Below, one piece after another: positions 40,270-52,800 of a stretch of DNA of 64,000 nt (position 1 is the stretch's first letter; each line of letters starts with the position of its first letter). A model generated the notes under the pieces. That model was not told the origin of the DNA, made no database searches, and worked only from the letters and a program-made list of their open reading frames with translations. Position numbers and translations under genes: made by a program. Where the stretch lies: the NCBI GenBank assembly GCA_021904315.1, contig CM038912.1, positions 9,387,061-9,451,060 of the forward strand, written 5' to 3'. Source of the stretch: Sphagnum magellanicum (Eukaryota; Streptophyta; Sphagnopsida; Sphagnales; Sphagnaceae).

Positions 40270-40600
40270 CTCCAGCCTCTAGGTAGACCCTAAACCCTAA
40301 ACTAGCTGAGAATTTAAGTAGAGCTTAAACCCTAAACTAACCAATAATTTAGCCTAGATACCTAACATATGGCACCTACCCAGTCTAGAATGATTACCCT
40401 AGCCTCAAGGTAGCCTAAACTAACCTATGATTTAGGTTAGACTATGGTAACCTAAGCTAAGTTATGGCACCTTCCTAGTTGTCTAGAATGACTAACCCAA
40501 CCTCTAGGTATCCTAAACTAACCTATGATTTAGCATAGATCATGGCTCCTAACCTAAGTTATGGCACCTACTTAGTCTTGGATGACTAACTTTTCATCCA
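40270..40600. repeat. Degenerate tandem repeat, about 95-100 bp unit, three copies
   Basis: Three units share cctaaactaacctatgattta, tatggcacct and agtct(a)gaatgact-like words. The array begins with telomere-type words (taaaccctaaact) near 40289-40305. It is non-coding. Confidence 0.75.
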
Positions 40601-42254
40601 CCTTCAGGTGGTCATGTGTCATGTTTTGTAAAGCACCTGAGCATTGACAATTAATTCAATAGATGGAGTGAATGAATGGGTGAAAGTTGGAAGAAGAACA
40701 TGAGAACATGCGCTGAAGCAACTTTGTGATTGAAGGGAGAGATAGAAAGAGAGAGAGTTTTTTTTAGTCAAAATAGACTTCACCTATCATCTTTCAAGTT
40801 GAGAAATACTTGAAGGAGTTGAATTTCATGAACCCTAAAAACTAATCATTGTAAATGCAAATCTTGGATTGGTAATCTCTATTCAAGAAGGAAGATTTGG
40901 CAATGCTTATCTAGCGTGTTGATTTACAACCTTAGATTATTTCCATCGACCTAGTTAATTGAAAGGACCTATTGTTTTGGAAAAGAAATTAGAAAAATGT
41001 TCATGAACATTTTATTGCAATTTTTTTTGCCAAATCCACGGTTTTGTGGTTATTCTATCTCAAATGATCTTTTTTTCAATATTTCCAAACAAGGTTTGAA
41101 TTTTAGTTTTGGTTTAATGAATTCAAAAATTACACAAGGGTATGCTATTGTGGTTGTTGGAGAAAAGTGGGAGTTTTTTTATTCACCGTTGGATTTTATT
41201 TTTTCATTGACACATTTTATTAAAACCACATTCATGGAAGATAACATGCCTTTCAAAGAGGGACTCCTACACCTAAATTCCATGTTGTAATCAAACATTC
41301 CACCATTATTCTCCTTTCCCTAATACACTAAATAATGCAAATGTAATGTATTAGGGTTTAACAATCTTCTTCATGTTTTGATAGAAACTTGATCAATGTG
41401 TGTAGGAACTTCATGAGCTAATATTGTATCATGCACATGAAGTACTTAACCCATTAGCAATCTTTTTTCATGCTTCAATGGTAACTTGACCATGTGCGTA
41501 GAAATGGATCCATGGGTACTAATTTACACAAGGTGGCAAATTCAACTTGTTAATTGTTGGAACCCAAATGTGACCTCTACTCAATTATGCATGTTCTTTT
41601 GTGTGGCTTTCAAGATCAACATGATCATGGTTGTTTTAACAAAGTTGACAAAGAGGTTACACATCCTTCAAAAGCGCTACAACAATGCATTTGCAAACTT
41701 TTGATGACTACCTTACCCTAAGGTCAGTTTCGACATTACATAATTCTCAAAATAGTGAAATGAAAATTTGTGAAAATATGAAGTTGACATGTTGAAAATC
41801 ATGATAATTATTGTAGGCTACAATTTAAATAATTTCACTAATCATATCACAATATTATAGTAGATGATGGAGAATTATATAATTTTGAATTTTAAAAAAT
41901 AATAATTATTATTCATTTTCTCAATGTGGAAACTGACCCTAGGCTACAGTAGAAGAAAATAATTTGTTCACATCACATTTATGACTAAATAAAATGTGAA
42001 GTCTGGTTACATATTTTAATTGGGAAAAGAACAATTAGGCTAGCTACCACCCAACAATTAGCATGGAAATTAATAAATTAATAGTTCTCACATTATTTCA
42101 TATTGAGTAGCTCCACTTGAAGAGAGATGTGGTGGGGGAGGTATGATTATTGGAGCAAAAGTTGTGGTCCACCAATTTGGAAGTTGTCACTTGGGTGCTG
42201 GTTAATTCTCTTGTCTTCTTCTAGGCTCCACATTATATAGACATAGAATAAAAA

Positions 42255-42256
<2 letters not shown>

Positions 42257-42298
<42 letters not shown>
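42257..42298. repeat. TA microsatellite
   Basis: Perfect AT/TA run of about 42 bp in intergenic DNA. Confidence 0.95.
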
Positions 42299-42301
<3 letters not shown>

Positions 42302-44412
42302 CAAATTCCACCAAAAGCCACAAAAAGGTGCCAAATTGTTTCCTTCCTATGGCAATCATATTCTTCCATGAGGGGGGTGTCCAATGGCTGTTAGGGTTGA
42401 GGTGAGCAAAAGAGGAAGAGGTGAGGGAGAAGCCCATTATTTTGCCATGCATAAATATGATACATATTCCTAACTATGAAGAGGAGTGGGTAAGTTAGTC
42501 AGTACTCCAATAAAACCCACCACCACACACATCTTTGTTGTACTTAGAATTTATTTACCTTTGGGATCAGGTGAAGTCCTAAAGGTGCATTCACACTTGG
42601 TGTTAGGGACTATAGAGTTTGAGTCCCCCCTAACATCATGCTAGCAATTTAGGACTTAAACTTAGATACCATGAAAATTTTATGTTTAAGCTAACATTGA
42701 CTTAACATTCAGCTATGGCCCATTTAAACATTGGGCGACACTGAGAATGTCACCTCGGTTTTCATTTAACACTGACTTAATAACATCAAGTGTGGATGCA
42801 AACCATTGCTTTTTGCAACACTGGCAGATGTCTTTGTAGAATATTGAGTTTAAAATATGGTCCATTAAAATAGGGAATGATAAAATCATGCAGGGGATGA
42901 TAAATCCAATCGTTTTGTTACAAAGTTTTATAGATTGAGAAATCCTTTGCTTTTTACTTTTCTAACAAGTATTTTAGTGAAAAGAACAATGATCCAAAAA
43001 TGGCCAGATTTCAAGGTAATTTTTTCTGCAAATTATCATATTTAAGACAATATGTTCCAGTAGGCCACTATTGTAGTATCTAGTTTCAGTATGTTGTGTT
43101 GGTAAGTGGGTTGTTTGATTTCAGTCTCAGCATTTGATGGTATTGAATTGAGGTTTGTTTGATCATATCTCAGAGAAACCCCAGGCAGCCATTTTATTTT
43201 TTTAATGCATTTAATTTATTTTCTTTGTGTTTTTGGGTTCTAGAACCAATCATATGTCTATTGACCTTCATTATTGGTGGGTGTGTGCTAGCTACCTGGT
43301 CAAATTTCACCTTCAAAATCAAGAGGAGGGTGGTGGGGGAAAAGTTGGTATCATTTTTGTTGACATCAGATGACTCAGATACTGCCACAAGCTTAAGCAA
43401 ATTATTGAAGGGGGCTTGTTGGCACAAACATGAAGAGTTGGGTTAAGTAATTTTGGGGGAGGGGAATGAATGCTGTCTGCAGATGTGTGTCCATAATATG
43501 TCCAGTTATCTTTGAGAAAAAAAAAATAGAATGAAATGCACTTTCCTCATTGCAAAACATTTCTACAGAAGAGATTAATATCGCACATTATAACAGAGAA
43601 GGATATTTTGTTCACTAAGTGATTATATTATGTCTAGGCTAGGGTTCAATTTGCTCATTGAATATCTTTGTCTCTCCATAATGATAAATAAATTCTACAT
43701 CCAATTTAACAATATACACACATAATGCATTTCAACAGAATGTGTCTCATTATTTTGAGTGTCTCTAATTGATTGTGAATTCTGAAAACATGACCCATGA
43801 AGTTAGAACTTATTATTGCGATTCTGCATTTTTTTCACTTTTTCATGGAGTGCAATGTAAATATAAATCAATGAGATGACTAGTTATGAAGTAGTTATGC
43901 ATCTCTTTACTAAAAGAAGAGCTAGGCTTTGAAAATTACTCTTCAAAGCCTTGCTGCAGTGGTGGTCTACATAGAATAGGTTGCACGTCCTTTCTTTTCC
44001 TGGTGATTCATCCTTTCCAATGCATTTGTTCAAACCATCAATAATGCCTGTCATATCGAAGCTACACCAGAAACAAAACAACAAAAAACTCTCAGATTTG
44101 TCCCAGTGCTATTGCCCTCTTGCTTTCATAAAAGCATATATTTACATCTAAAGGACTTGATTTGAATTTCTGCGCTCCTCTGGCAGATAAAAAGACTTGC
44201 TATCCCATGCAATCCCAGTTTGGATGGGAGGAACATAAGTATAAGATCCGAAGACCAGATTTTGTTAATTTGGTACTCCAATCTGCTTGCCTTCAGCATC
44301 AGTATAAATTGCCGAAGTGGTGGAAAAATGCTGCTGACACTGGCGAAGGGGGCTCACACTGAGAACTCGATTGGTTGTTAGATAGCTGTAGTAAGTGGGC
44401 TGAGAGGTTCAA

Positions 44413-47400
44413 CTATTTCAGTTTTGCAATGCTCTCCAAGAGGAGCTTGCATTCTGCAGCCCAATCAACTGACCCAACTGAGCGCACAGTTATTCGCTGA
44501 CGCTTCTCATTCATGTATTCTGTTTGTGCAACACTGATTAGAAATACCAATGGTGCCCATTGTGCCTTGCGCAGAGCAGCTTCATATTCCTTCCCTTCCC
44601 CTACCTGTGCACTCCACCCACAGAATAAGATTTTGCACTTGGTTTCTTCCCAACCTGGGATGAATTGAAAATTTGTGGCATAGTTGATATGAAAACCTCA
44701 GGCAGGACATGATACTGATCAACCGACAATGCACCAGAATTGTGGAAAAACCCTAATAATATTGACCCTGTCTCTCAGTTCAACTACTTTGTTTGTGCTC
44801 ACTTGTCCTACTTGGAACACTAGACAGTCAGAATTAGAAGGTTGCAATCCCAAGAAGCATATGATCTTGGAGGGCCAAACCTGAGATCTCAGGAGTGACA
44901 GGTCTTCAGCAGAACGACCAAGAATTTGCTCTGCTTGTTCATTGAAAGCTGAGATCCAAGCTTCTCCTGTTGCATCAGACAATTTAGCCAGCAAGATGTA
45001 CCTGCCATTCAATAGCTGAGACATTAGTATGACTTCAAAACCACCAATGTGAAGGTCTCTGCTGCCGATCGCTGAAGGGCAAGGTTCACTTCCCAGCTTT
45101 CAAATGCATGTGAGATTAACCAAACTCTATTGCCAAAAACAGATACAAATGTGCAGACATAATTACACATTCCCATGCATCTGGAACTCAACCTATGAAG
45201 AACCAAAAAGCAAATAATTAACAAATGATGGAAGATTCTCACCTGCGATTGCATTTTTCAGAGTGCTTCTGACAGCCCTCACACCAGTAGCTAGTACTGC
45301 TCTCTTCAGTGACCTTGCGATTGCAGTTCACACAAGCTAGGTACCACATAGTTTGGTCTGGTTTAATGAAGCTGATGACCGCTCTGACATTGAAATATGC
45401 TGGCTGTAACACAGTAGGCCAAAATCTCAGTTGCTGTTTACTGTTGAACATCATTCTAACATTCCCTAAACAGAAAAAACATTGTATTCCTCCTTATTAA
45501 GCTCAGATTTGCAAGGACCAATGGACCACACTTTACAGCACAACCTTGTCTTCACCAACAGATGGTAGGGTGGCCTCAGAGAGCACAGCACGGCTTGCAT
45601 TAGACGATTGCCCCATTACTCGTACAACACCTCCAGGGAGGCTAGCACCTGCAGGTGTCAGTGATACTGCTCCACCACTTTCTGAATGCCTGCCAACCCA
45701 CAATCTTACTCACTTCAGCATCTTCCAATGTCCTCCACAGGACATTATCAATTGATCCTAAAACATAGTAATCCACACCTTGAGCAGAAGCTTACTGCAA
45801 TGCGCAACAACACATGCACAAGAACATTTAACACAGCACTGACCAGTTGCGAAGGGCAATAGCTTCAGGAATATCCGGGTTGATGGCAACCATGCTGTTT
45901 GAGGTGGTTGATAAGGACACCCCTGGCATACAACAAGAACTGTAAGACTTTGGAGAAGAACATGTTGGAGGCAACCACAGTGTTAGCTCCAACCAAATAT
46001 CAATGCTCAACCTTAAACAAAAGACTGTCCAGCCAATAAACTTGATCTGATATAGCAGAGGCAAGAAACAAGCAGATGCAAATACCTTGGAAGTCACTGG
46101 CTCGCAGAGATTTGACCATGAGCACTGGAGAATCATTCACAGTATTAGATAGGGTAGCCCCTTCATTCATTGCCATGTTGTTCCACAAGCTCACCACCAC
46201 TGTCTTCTGACTGCAAATCCCACAACATCTCCATCATACTGCTTTTGTGCTGAGATATGACATCTGCTCCAAATCCAATACCTAATAAGACTAGGGCTAG
46301 CACAGAGGCTCAAACACCTTTCATCAGCAATTGTAATATCACGCTTTGGAATCTCCTCATTGCTATTTTTCCGTCGAATCATCACAATGGATCCAACACT
46401 TTGCACGATTCCAAGGACATCTGCAGAGAACAACATCACATGACACATGAACAGTGGCTACATTATGCATTATGCAAAGACCCTGCATGTTACTATCCAA
46501 GACTGATGCACCCCATACATGTAACAACAACAGCAAGTCTACTATTGCATCTGCTCATATTTAAGTTCCCAAATTCTACACCTACTGAGCAGGTAGGCTT
46601 ATATCAGAATATCAAAGTCAGCTGGGGTGGTGATCTCCAACTAGGGCTGCTACATGCACAGGAATACATGTCTAATTGGACTTGAGGCCATAGATTTTAC
46701 TTGGACAAAACAACTTGCAAACCTAGGCATGTGAATATAAAAAGACATACCTACAAGTTCCCTGCCATTGACATATGGTCCCAATGCATCAATCTTCACA
46801 AATTTGTACTTCATGGCAGGCATCTGGATGGAGGCTGCATCCTCAGGAACTTCTTCAACCTCAGAGTTAGCATTCAATGTCATCTCGTAGTCATTATTCA
46901 CGTTTGAAAACTGCTTGTTTGCAACTCGCAGGCTGCCCTTGGATATGAAGTACACCTGCAACTCCAGGCCAGATTGCACAAACTAGATTAGCTTGAGCAC
47001 ATGCCTACAAAGGGAATGAGGAAGCCCTGTCACCATAGTCTGCAACCACACCACTTTGTAAGTTCAGCAGTGAAACCAAGACTAACATGACAGGAATGAG
47101 AGCAGCCACAACCATTTCCAAAAAGTAGAAAGCACCACAGTACAACATTCACTAAAAGAAATGGTTGTATGTATGCTGCACCTTTCCTAATTGCAGTTTA
47201 TCAAAGAACTTGTCAGCGGCCTCTTTGAACATGGTTGCCAGAATCTGTGTTCCCTGAAGAAAAGTTTCATTTGACAAAAACATTAAGCTTTGGCCTTAGT
47301 TACAGGACAACAATAGAGATTGCATGTAGTGACAAAAGACATGAGATAGAATGACATAGGGGCATACGTCCTCATCAGTGAGCTCCACGTTGAACACATT

Positions 47401-48865
47401 GCCTGCCCCTCGTGCATTCTTGAAGGAACGCAGAGGTCCTTTACTGGTCACCCGCACTTTGATTGTCCAGTTTCCTTGATATGGATTAAGAGATACAATT
47501 GGGTATACTCTCCTTGAGATACCCATCATTGAAGCAGGTGCAGCACTACAACCACCAATAATATTCACATCAAAGCACCACCCATTGTTCAATGACAGAT
47601 CACCACTGCTGCAAGATTGCAAAGGTACTCCGTGAGAGACATCTGAGTATCTCAACTAGAACTCTGACAGACAGTACATCAGCCAAACAAAATGGTGAAT
47701 GAAGAAATTTTCTTACTTTCCTCGCTGCTCCTGCACAATCTGGGCAGCAGATCTGAAATTGTGGTTGCCCTTGCCTGCCTTGGATTCTACTTGGAAGGTT
47801 GGCTTCACCTCCAGTCTGATAGTAGGCTTCACATCCATCTCTCGCTTGATCCCATGCTCAAACTCTAGCGCAGGTCCTACAACCTCTCCTTTGGTGATCA
47901 TCAGGACACTGCAGCAGGCAGATCACTCAAACTTTCAGTTATACTACCACCTAACTTCTGAGATAGAGATTTTGATTTTTTTTTCCAGGAAAAGACAAAT
48001 ACCAGAGACAAACCTCATCAAGTAGGCCAAAGCAGAACAAGCTTGACGACTCAGGATGCCTTCCACTACAATCCGGACTCACAACCAACAATGGTAACTG
48101 AGGCTAGCATGTAGAAGGAGACAGAGGCAATGACTGCTAAGACAACGAACACAAAACGAGCGACCAAGCAGGTCTTACTCACTCCTTGCCCGCCACATTG
48201 CTGAAGGTGTAATCAAGGATTCGTAAAGTGCCTCTCTCCTGCAATTGCCCTGCCTCCGCGAGACTGTTCAAGCTGCTTGGCAGCGCTGCCCTGAGCTTCT
48301 GACTCCCATCGCTCACCATTGTTCTGCAAGCCATCATCATCAAAATCATCATTATCCTTATCACCTATCACCATCTTCCGTAATATCTCAGCTACTGCAA
48401 CATTGACAAGCTTCCAACCCTAACAACACGTAAATGCTAATCCCCTCAGGCACCGCGAGAAGACTCTTAGGAGAACAACCTAGAAGAGTTTCTTTATACT
48501 TCGTAGTACAAAGAAAAGAAAAGAAAATGAACTGCACTGCAGTATCTAAGATCGTAAGCATCACAGATGTGCTAAAAACCTGAAGGCACTTACGTGAAAC
48601 GAGCAGAGGAGCCAATTCGCTTCAGTTCAAGCACCTACAACAAACAAACCCCCATGTGCACTCAATAAAAACCCTGGCAACAACATAGAAACCATAGCAA
48701 AAAAACATTCAGAAAAGCAGAAGAGATAGATAGATAGACAGATAAATAGACCAGATAGATGGACCGCACCTGGACAACAATATTGACAGAAGATGCAGCA
48801 TTCGAATCGGGATTACGATTTGCCATCATGGATGCAACACCATTGGAAGTGATACAATCGGCCAT
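44413..48865 (-). CDS. RPA1: Replication protein A large subunit (RPA1/RPA70), 14 exons
   Basis: Large subunit of the nuclear single-stranded-DNA-binding RPA heterotrimer, needed for replication, repair and recombination. Exons: 48865-48770, 48634-48594, 48323-48183, 47908-47717, 47608-47368, 47253-47182, 46955-46751, 46420-46318, 46210-46086, 45922-45844, 45689-45545, 45433-45243, 45001-44881, 44604-44413. The frame is open for about 647 aa, normal for the family. Domains: DBD-F (about 1-115, MVSDGSQ, LRILDYTF), a linker, DBD-A (SLNPYQGNWTIKVRV, about 190), DBD-B (VYFISKGSLRVANKQF through INPDIPEA), and DBD-C with a C4 zinc ribbon (cysteines about 514, 517, 531, 534; CVNC and CEGC) followed by YILLAKLSDATGEAW and NEKRQRITVRSV. 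There is no C-terminal CCHC knuckle, unlike Arabidopsis RPA1C/E. Exon 12 uses the only in-frame acceptor and its first residues are divergent; exon 5 has a NAGNAG acceptor. Confidence 0.95.
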
Positions 48866-49809
48866 GACTCCTCCTCCTCTTCTTCTTGCCCGCCCTTCTC
48901 TCTGTGTCTATGTCTTTGTCTCTTTTTGCCTCACCTTTCTCTTGCGCAAATCGAACAGAAAGCGCTACTGAACAACAAACAAGCTCCTTGTTGTTCTCCT
49001 TCTTCTTCCTACGAGAGAAACACGATTGCTCACAGACCACAGTTTCTTTCGTCGAATTTGTTAAACAAAACTCTTTCACAAATGCGCACTCCTCTACAAG
49101 AATCCGACACAAATTGAAGACTTGAGCGATGCGAAGAAGAAGGAGGAGGAGGAGTATAGGGAGAGGGGGGGAGGGGGGGCCAAGCGTTTGGTTTGCATGG
49201 AGCCTGCAGGGCGCGCGGGAAAGGGCAACGGGCGGGAAAGAAAGGGAGCCGTTTTCCCGCGCCCGTCGGCGGAAACAAAACAGCCGTTCTACATACGAAT
49301 ACGGTGTAGAAGTAGTAGTATTCGTATACTACGTGTTACGAGTATTGTAAATAGTAGTATTGTACTAAATTGTGTGTTGTGTGTATTAAATTTTAATACC
49401 ATTAATACCATTTAGTACCTTGGAAGCTTGGACACTACATTTTATATAAGTTGTTGAAAAATGTTTGAAATTTTCTCAAAATCTTTACTTTTTTTTCAAA
49501 GAATAAAATTTTTGCGAAAGGAAAATAGAAAATCTTTTGGAATATTCGAGATTTTGGGAGATTTTTATTTATTTATTTATTTATTTAGCATGGAGTTTTC
49601 AAATTTAATTTATTATTTGATAAACATGGTGTTGAATCCGCCCTTGGATTACAATATACCTAACACCAAATGGTGAAAATGTCTTATATATTTGATTAAT
49701 GTGAAATCAAAATTGTGAAAACAGTAAATTAATTTTAAAAAATTAAGTTGTGTTTTGAAGGGTTGAGTTTTCATTATTTTATTATTTTTAGCTTCAAAAG
49801 TAGCATGTC

Positions 49810-49857
<48 letters not shown>

Positions 49858-52800
49858 TTTTGTCATTGGTCTTCCCACTCAATGTTGGGTGGACTATGAA
49901 TGGAATGTGTATTGAAATGGGGACATGTTTTGTAATAATGAAGATAAATGTTAAAATAAACACATGAATTTTAATTATTTCAACACTTGTTTGATAAACT
50001 TATTGAATAAATTTGAACTGATTTTATGTTTTCTTAAATAAATGATCAATTTCATTCCACAATCAACAATTAAGGTTGAAACAACTCCTAATTTTCTTGC
50101 TAGTTTTGTCCAATTTCAGATTTCAAGTACATATCATGTAAGGTCAAGGAAATGATCAGTTTGTAAAATCAATGTAAAATTAGTCTTTTTAATGTGTTGG
50201 GTTACACAAGTCTATTACACAACAACCTTGTAATGAAAATGATGACTTTTCATTCTACCCTCAACCATAATACATGATACTTGTGGATTACGTGAATATA
50301 ATATTTATGACTAATTTACTATTTCAAACTACAAAATGTATAACAAACTTGTGCTCACACATTCTTCAATTAAAACACAAAAAATGGTACAAGAATGTGG
50401 GATTCGACTTTAAAATGTTATGGTATGTTTGTGTAGGCCCACTTGGTATAAGTATTTCAGTTATATTTTCTATTTTTTTTTTGGTCCTTGGGAGGAATCT
50501 TTGTTTTTATTTTATTGTCAAGAAAGTATTTGAATTAACTTGTTTAGTTTTCTTAGGGGAACAACCAAGATTAAGGTGGCAAGGATTTTTCCTTGTATTT
50601 TTTTAGTGCCACATTCGAAGAATCCACCAAAGCACTTGGTTCCCAAGGTACCTAAAACGTCATTAGTTGCATACTCAAATGACTTAAAGTCTTCCACAAC
50701 AATTTGCTTCTACATTCCATAATTAGGTGACAATGGCGAACTTGGTAACTTTGATGTTAGTATAAGTCTACTGGTGCATGTAGGTTTAGGGTTTAGGGAA
50801 TTTTTTTACATGCAAGCTATACCATCTAACTTGGGAAGTCAAAAGTTTGTGGAATTCATAATCATATGCATATTAACAAATTATTACATGCATTTTGATT
50901 ATTACAATATTTGATAAACACAACATACATCATGGATTATCCAGATCAATCATTTCGACCTCAAGGATTGTTATTTTGAAGCTATTTTAGTGGACAATGA
51001 CCAACTCTTTCCCATTGCAATTTTGAGCTCCATTTTCACCCTTGTATTGAAAGGTGTTTTTAAACACACAAAAATGAATGGCAAACATGGCACTTTCCAT
51101 TACATAGATGGCCAATTGACACCATGTTTCCAACCTTCGCATTCTTTAGTTCATAATTTGTAGCTTTCTTATTTGTTAAATTAGTGTTGTACTTGTGGCA
51201 ATGTACTACACACTTAGCATAGTCAAACCACTCTCTTTTAACCATGTAATAGTTACACATGCCATTGTAAGATTTAGTTATTACTTGATTACTTTCATCT
51301 TCCTCATAATCCTTTGATACAACATCAAAATGAACTTTGTAGTCCCCACACTAAGTAATGGATCATATCACCAACCATTTTTTGATGCCTTTGGTCAAAA
51401 CATTTCTTCTATTTCTAATACAAAAATGTCAATTTCTATGAATGAAAGAACATCACGATCTCTTGTGGCCAAATTTCTACATGTAACATATTGGACATCA
51501 CATTCTCCCATCACTCTCACTTGACCATGTGTTTGTCAAAGAAAATATGCACAAGCTCAAGCTTCATTATCATACATTTCAAAACATCAAACCAATACAT
51601 TTTTTAAAGTTCAAAATTCCTATGGATTTTCTTAGAATAGCATTATGAAAACAATGTGGACTTCACATTCTTCATCATTAATCCTTCTTTGATTGGATGT
51701 AAACCAAACCAATTATGGTCTATTGGATGATGCACGAACAATAAACAACAAGGTTGTTGGAAATTCTTGGTTTTACTTTCAAGTATTCCCATTCAAGTTT
51801 TCAAAATAAATTAGAATTTTACAAATTGATTGTCATTTTATTTTATTCAACAAGTCTTGAACTTTTGTTTTTGACAAGTACACCTCATCATAATTTTGGC
51901 TTGGTTCAAAGATAAAAGTCTATTGCAATGATGTGCATTAAGGGATCTTTAACCATGTGTACCACTATATTATAAGTTTATGCATTGATTTGTTCATTTT
52001 TTAACAAAGAGCTTTGTGTTATGGTCACCATTGGACACTTATCTAACAACCATACATAAACTATGAATTATTGTTTGGGGAGGTGGAAAAACTTATAACT
52101 ATGTCAATGTTTCATGTAATACATCCACCTTTACGCATGTCCTAAATCTTCACCAATATGTTGTGCATTAGTCATAATTATTGAATCTCCTCCTTTTGAT
52201 CAAGAAGGAACCACATTACATTATTCCTTTATTTTTCATAAATTCGGATTTACACATTTGGTTGAGTAGTGTTAATAACAAATCCATTGATGGCACTAAT
52301 GGTATAGTTAGTGTCTCCTTTAGTTTTGGTTTGTTTTCAAGTATTGTGCAAGTTTAAACTTTAGTATGCCTTTAAGCTTTTTCAGCCTTTTATGATTTTA
52401 TTTCATTGACAAACTTTTTTTATCGAACCTTACATAATTATTACTAAAAATACAAAGCTAATTTAATTACCATCAAGTGGCTTCAATCCTTATATTTAGT
52501 GTTAAATATGCACTCAAGGTTGGATCAATGGGGTGTGGGTTGCAAATGGGGAGGTGGGCAAGCCATAGGATGGCAAATAGTTTGCAAGGATTAACAAGAA
52601 TGCCATTAGTGTATATGAGATGGCAACAATAGGTCTTTTGGGCAATTTAAGTTGCTAAAGGTTGATAATGTGCTTGATTTCAACTAGTTCCCAATTGATC
52701 CATTATTTTTTCTCTTTTTACTTGAGGAAGGCGGTAGCAATCAACTTGTTAGTATAAGTTTTTACAAATTAGATCTAGTTCAATGTTGATGGTTGTTAAA

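Larger units (their letters stand above)
35301..44412. other. Long intergenic region, no intact gene; many simple repeats
   Basis: AT-rich with no recognisable coding block. Notable simple repeats: TC near 35520-35537, GA at 36337-36368, AT at 37842-37877, GTAT at 39237-39262, GTTGT at 39424-39454, GGGGA at 40144-40168 and TA at 42257-42298. Open frames at 39842-40282, 40997-41290 and 43159-43446 (all +) have no known domain. The last few hundred bases before 44413 should include the RPA1 3' untranslated region. Confidence 0.5.

Noticed and set aside
45400..45480. Longer alternative exon 12 of RPA1 starting near 45460
   Set aside because: In phase 0 after exon 11 the upstream acceptors run into stop codons (gga atg tta gaa tga; aat gat gtt caa cag taa). 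Only the acceptor before 45433 keeps the frame open.
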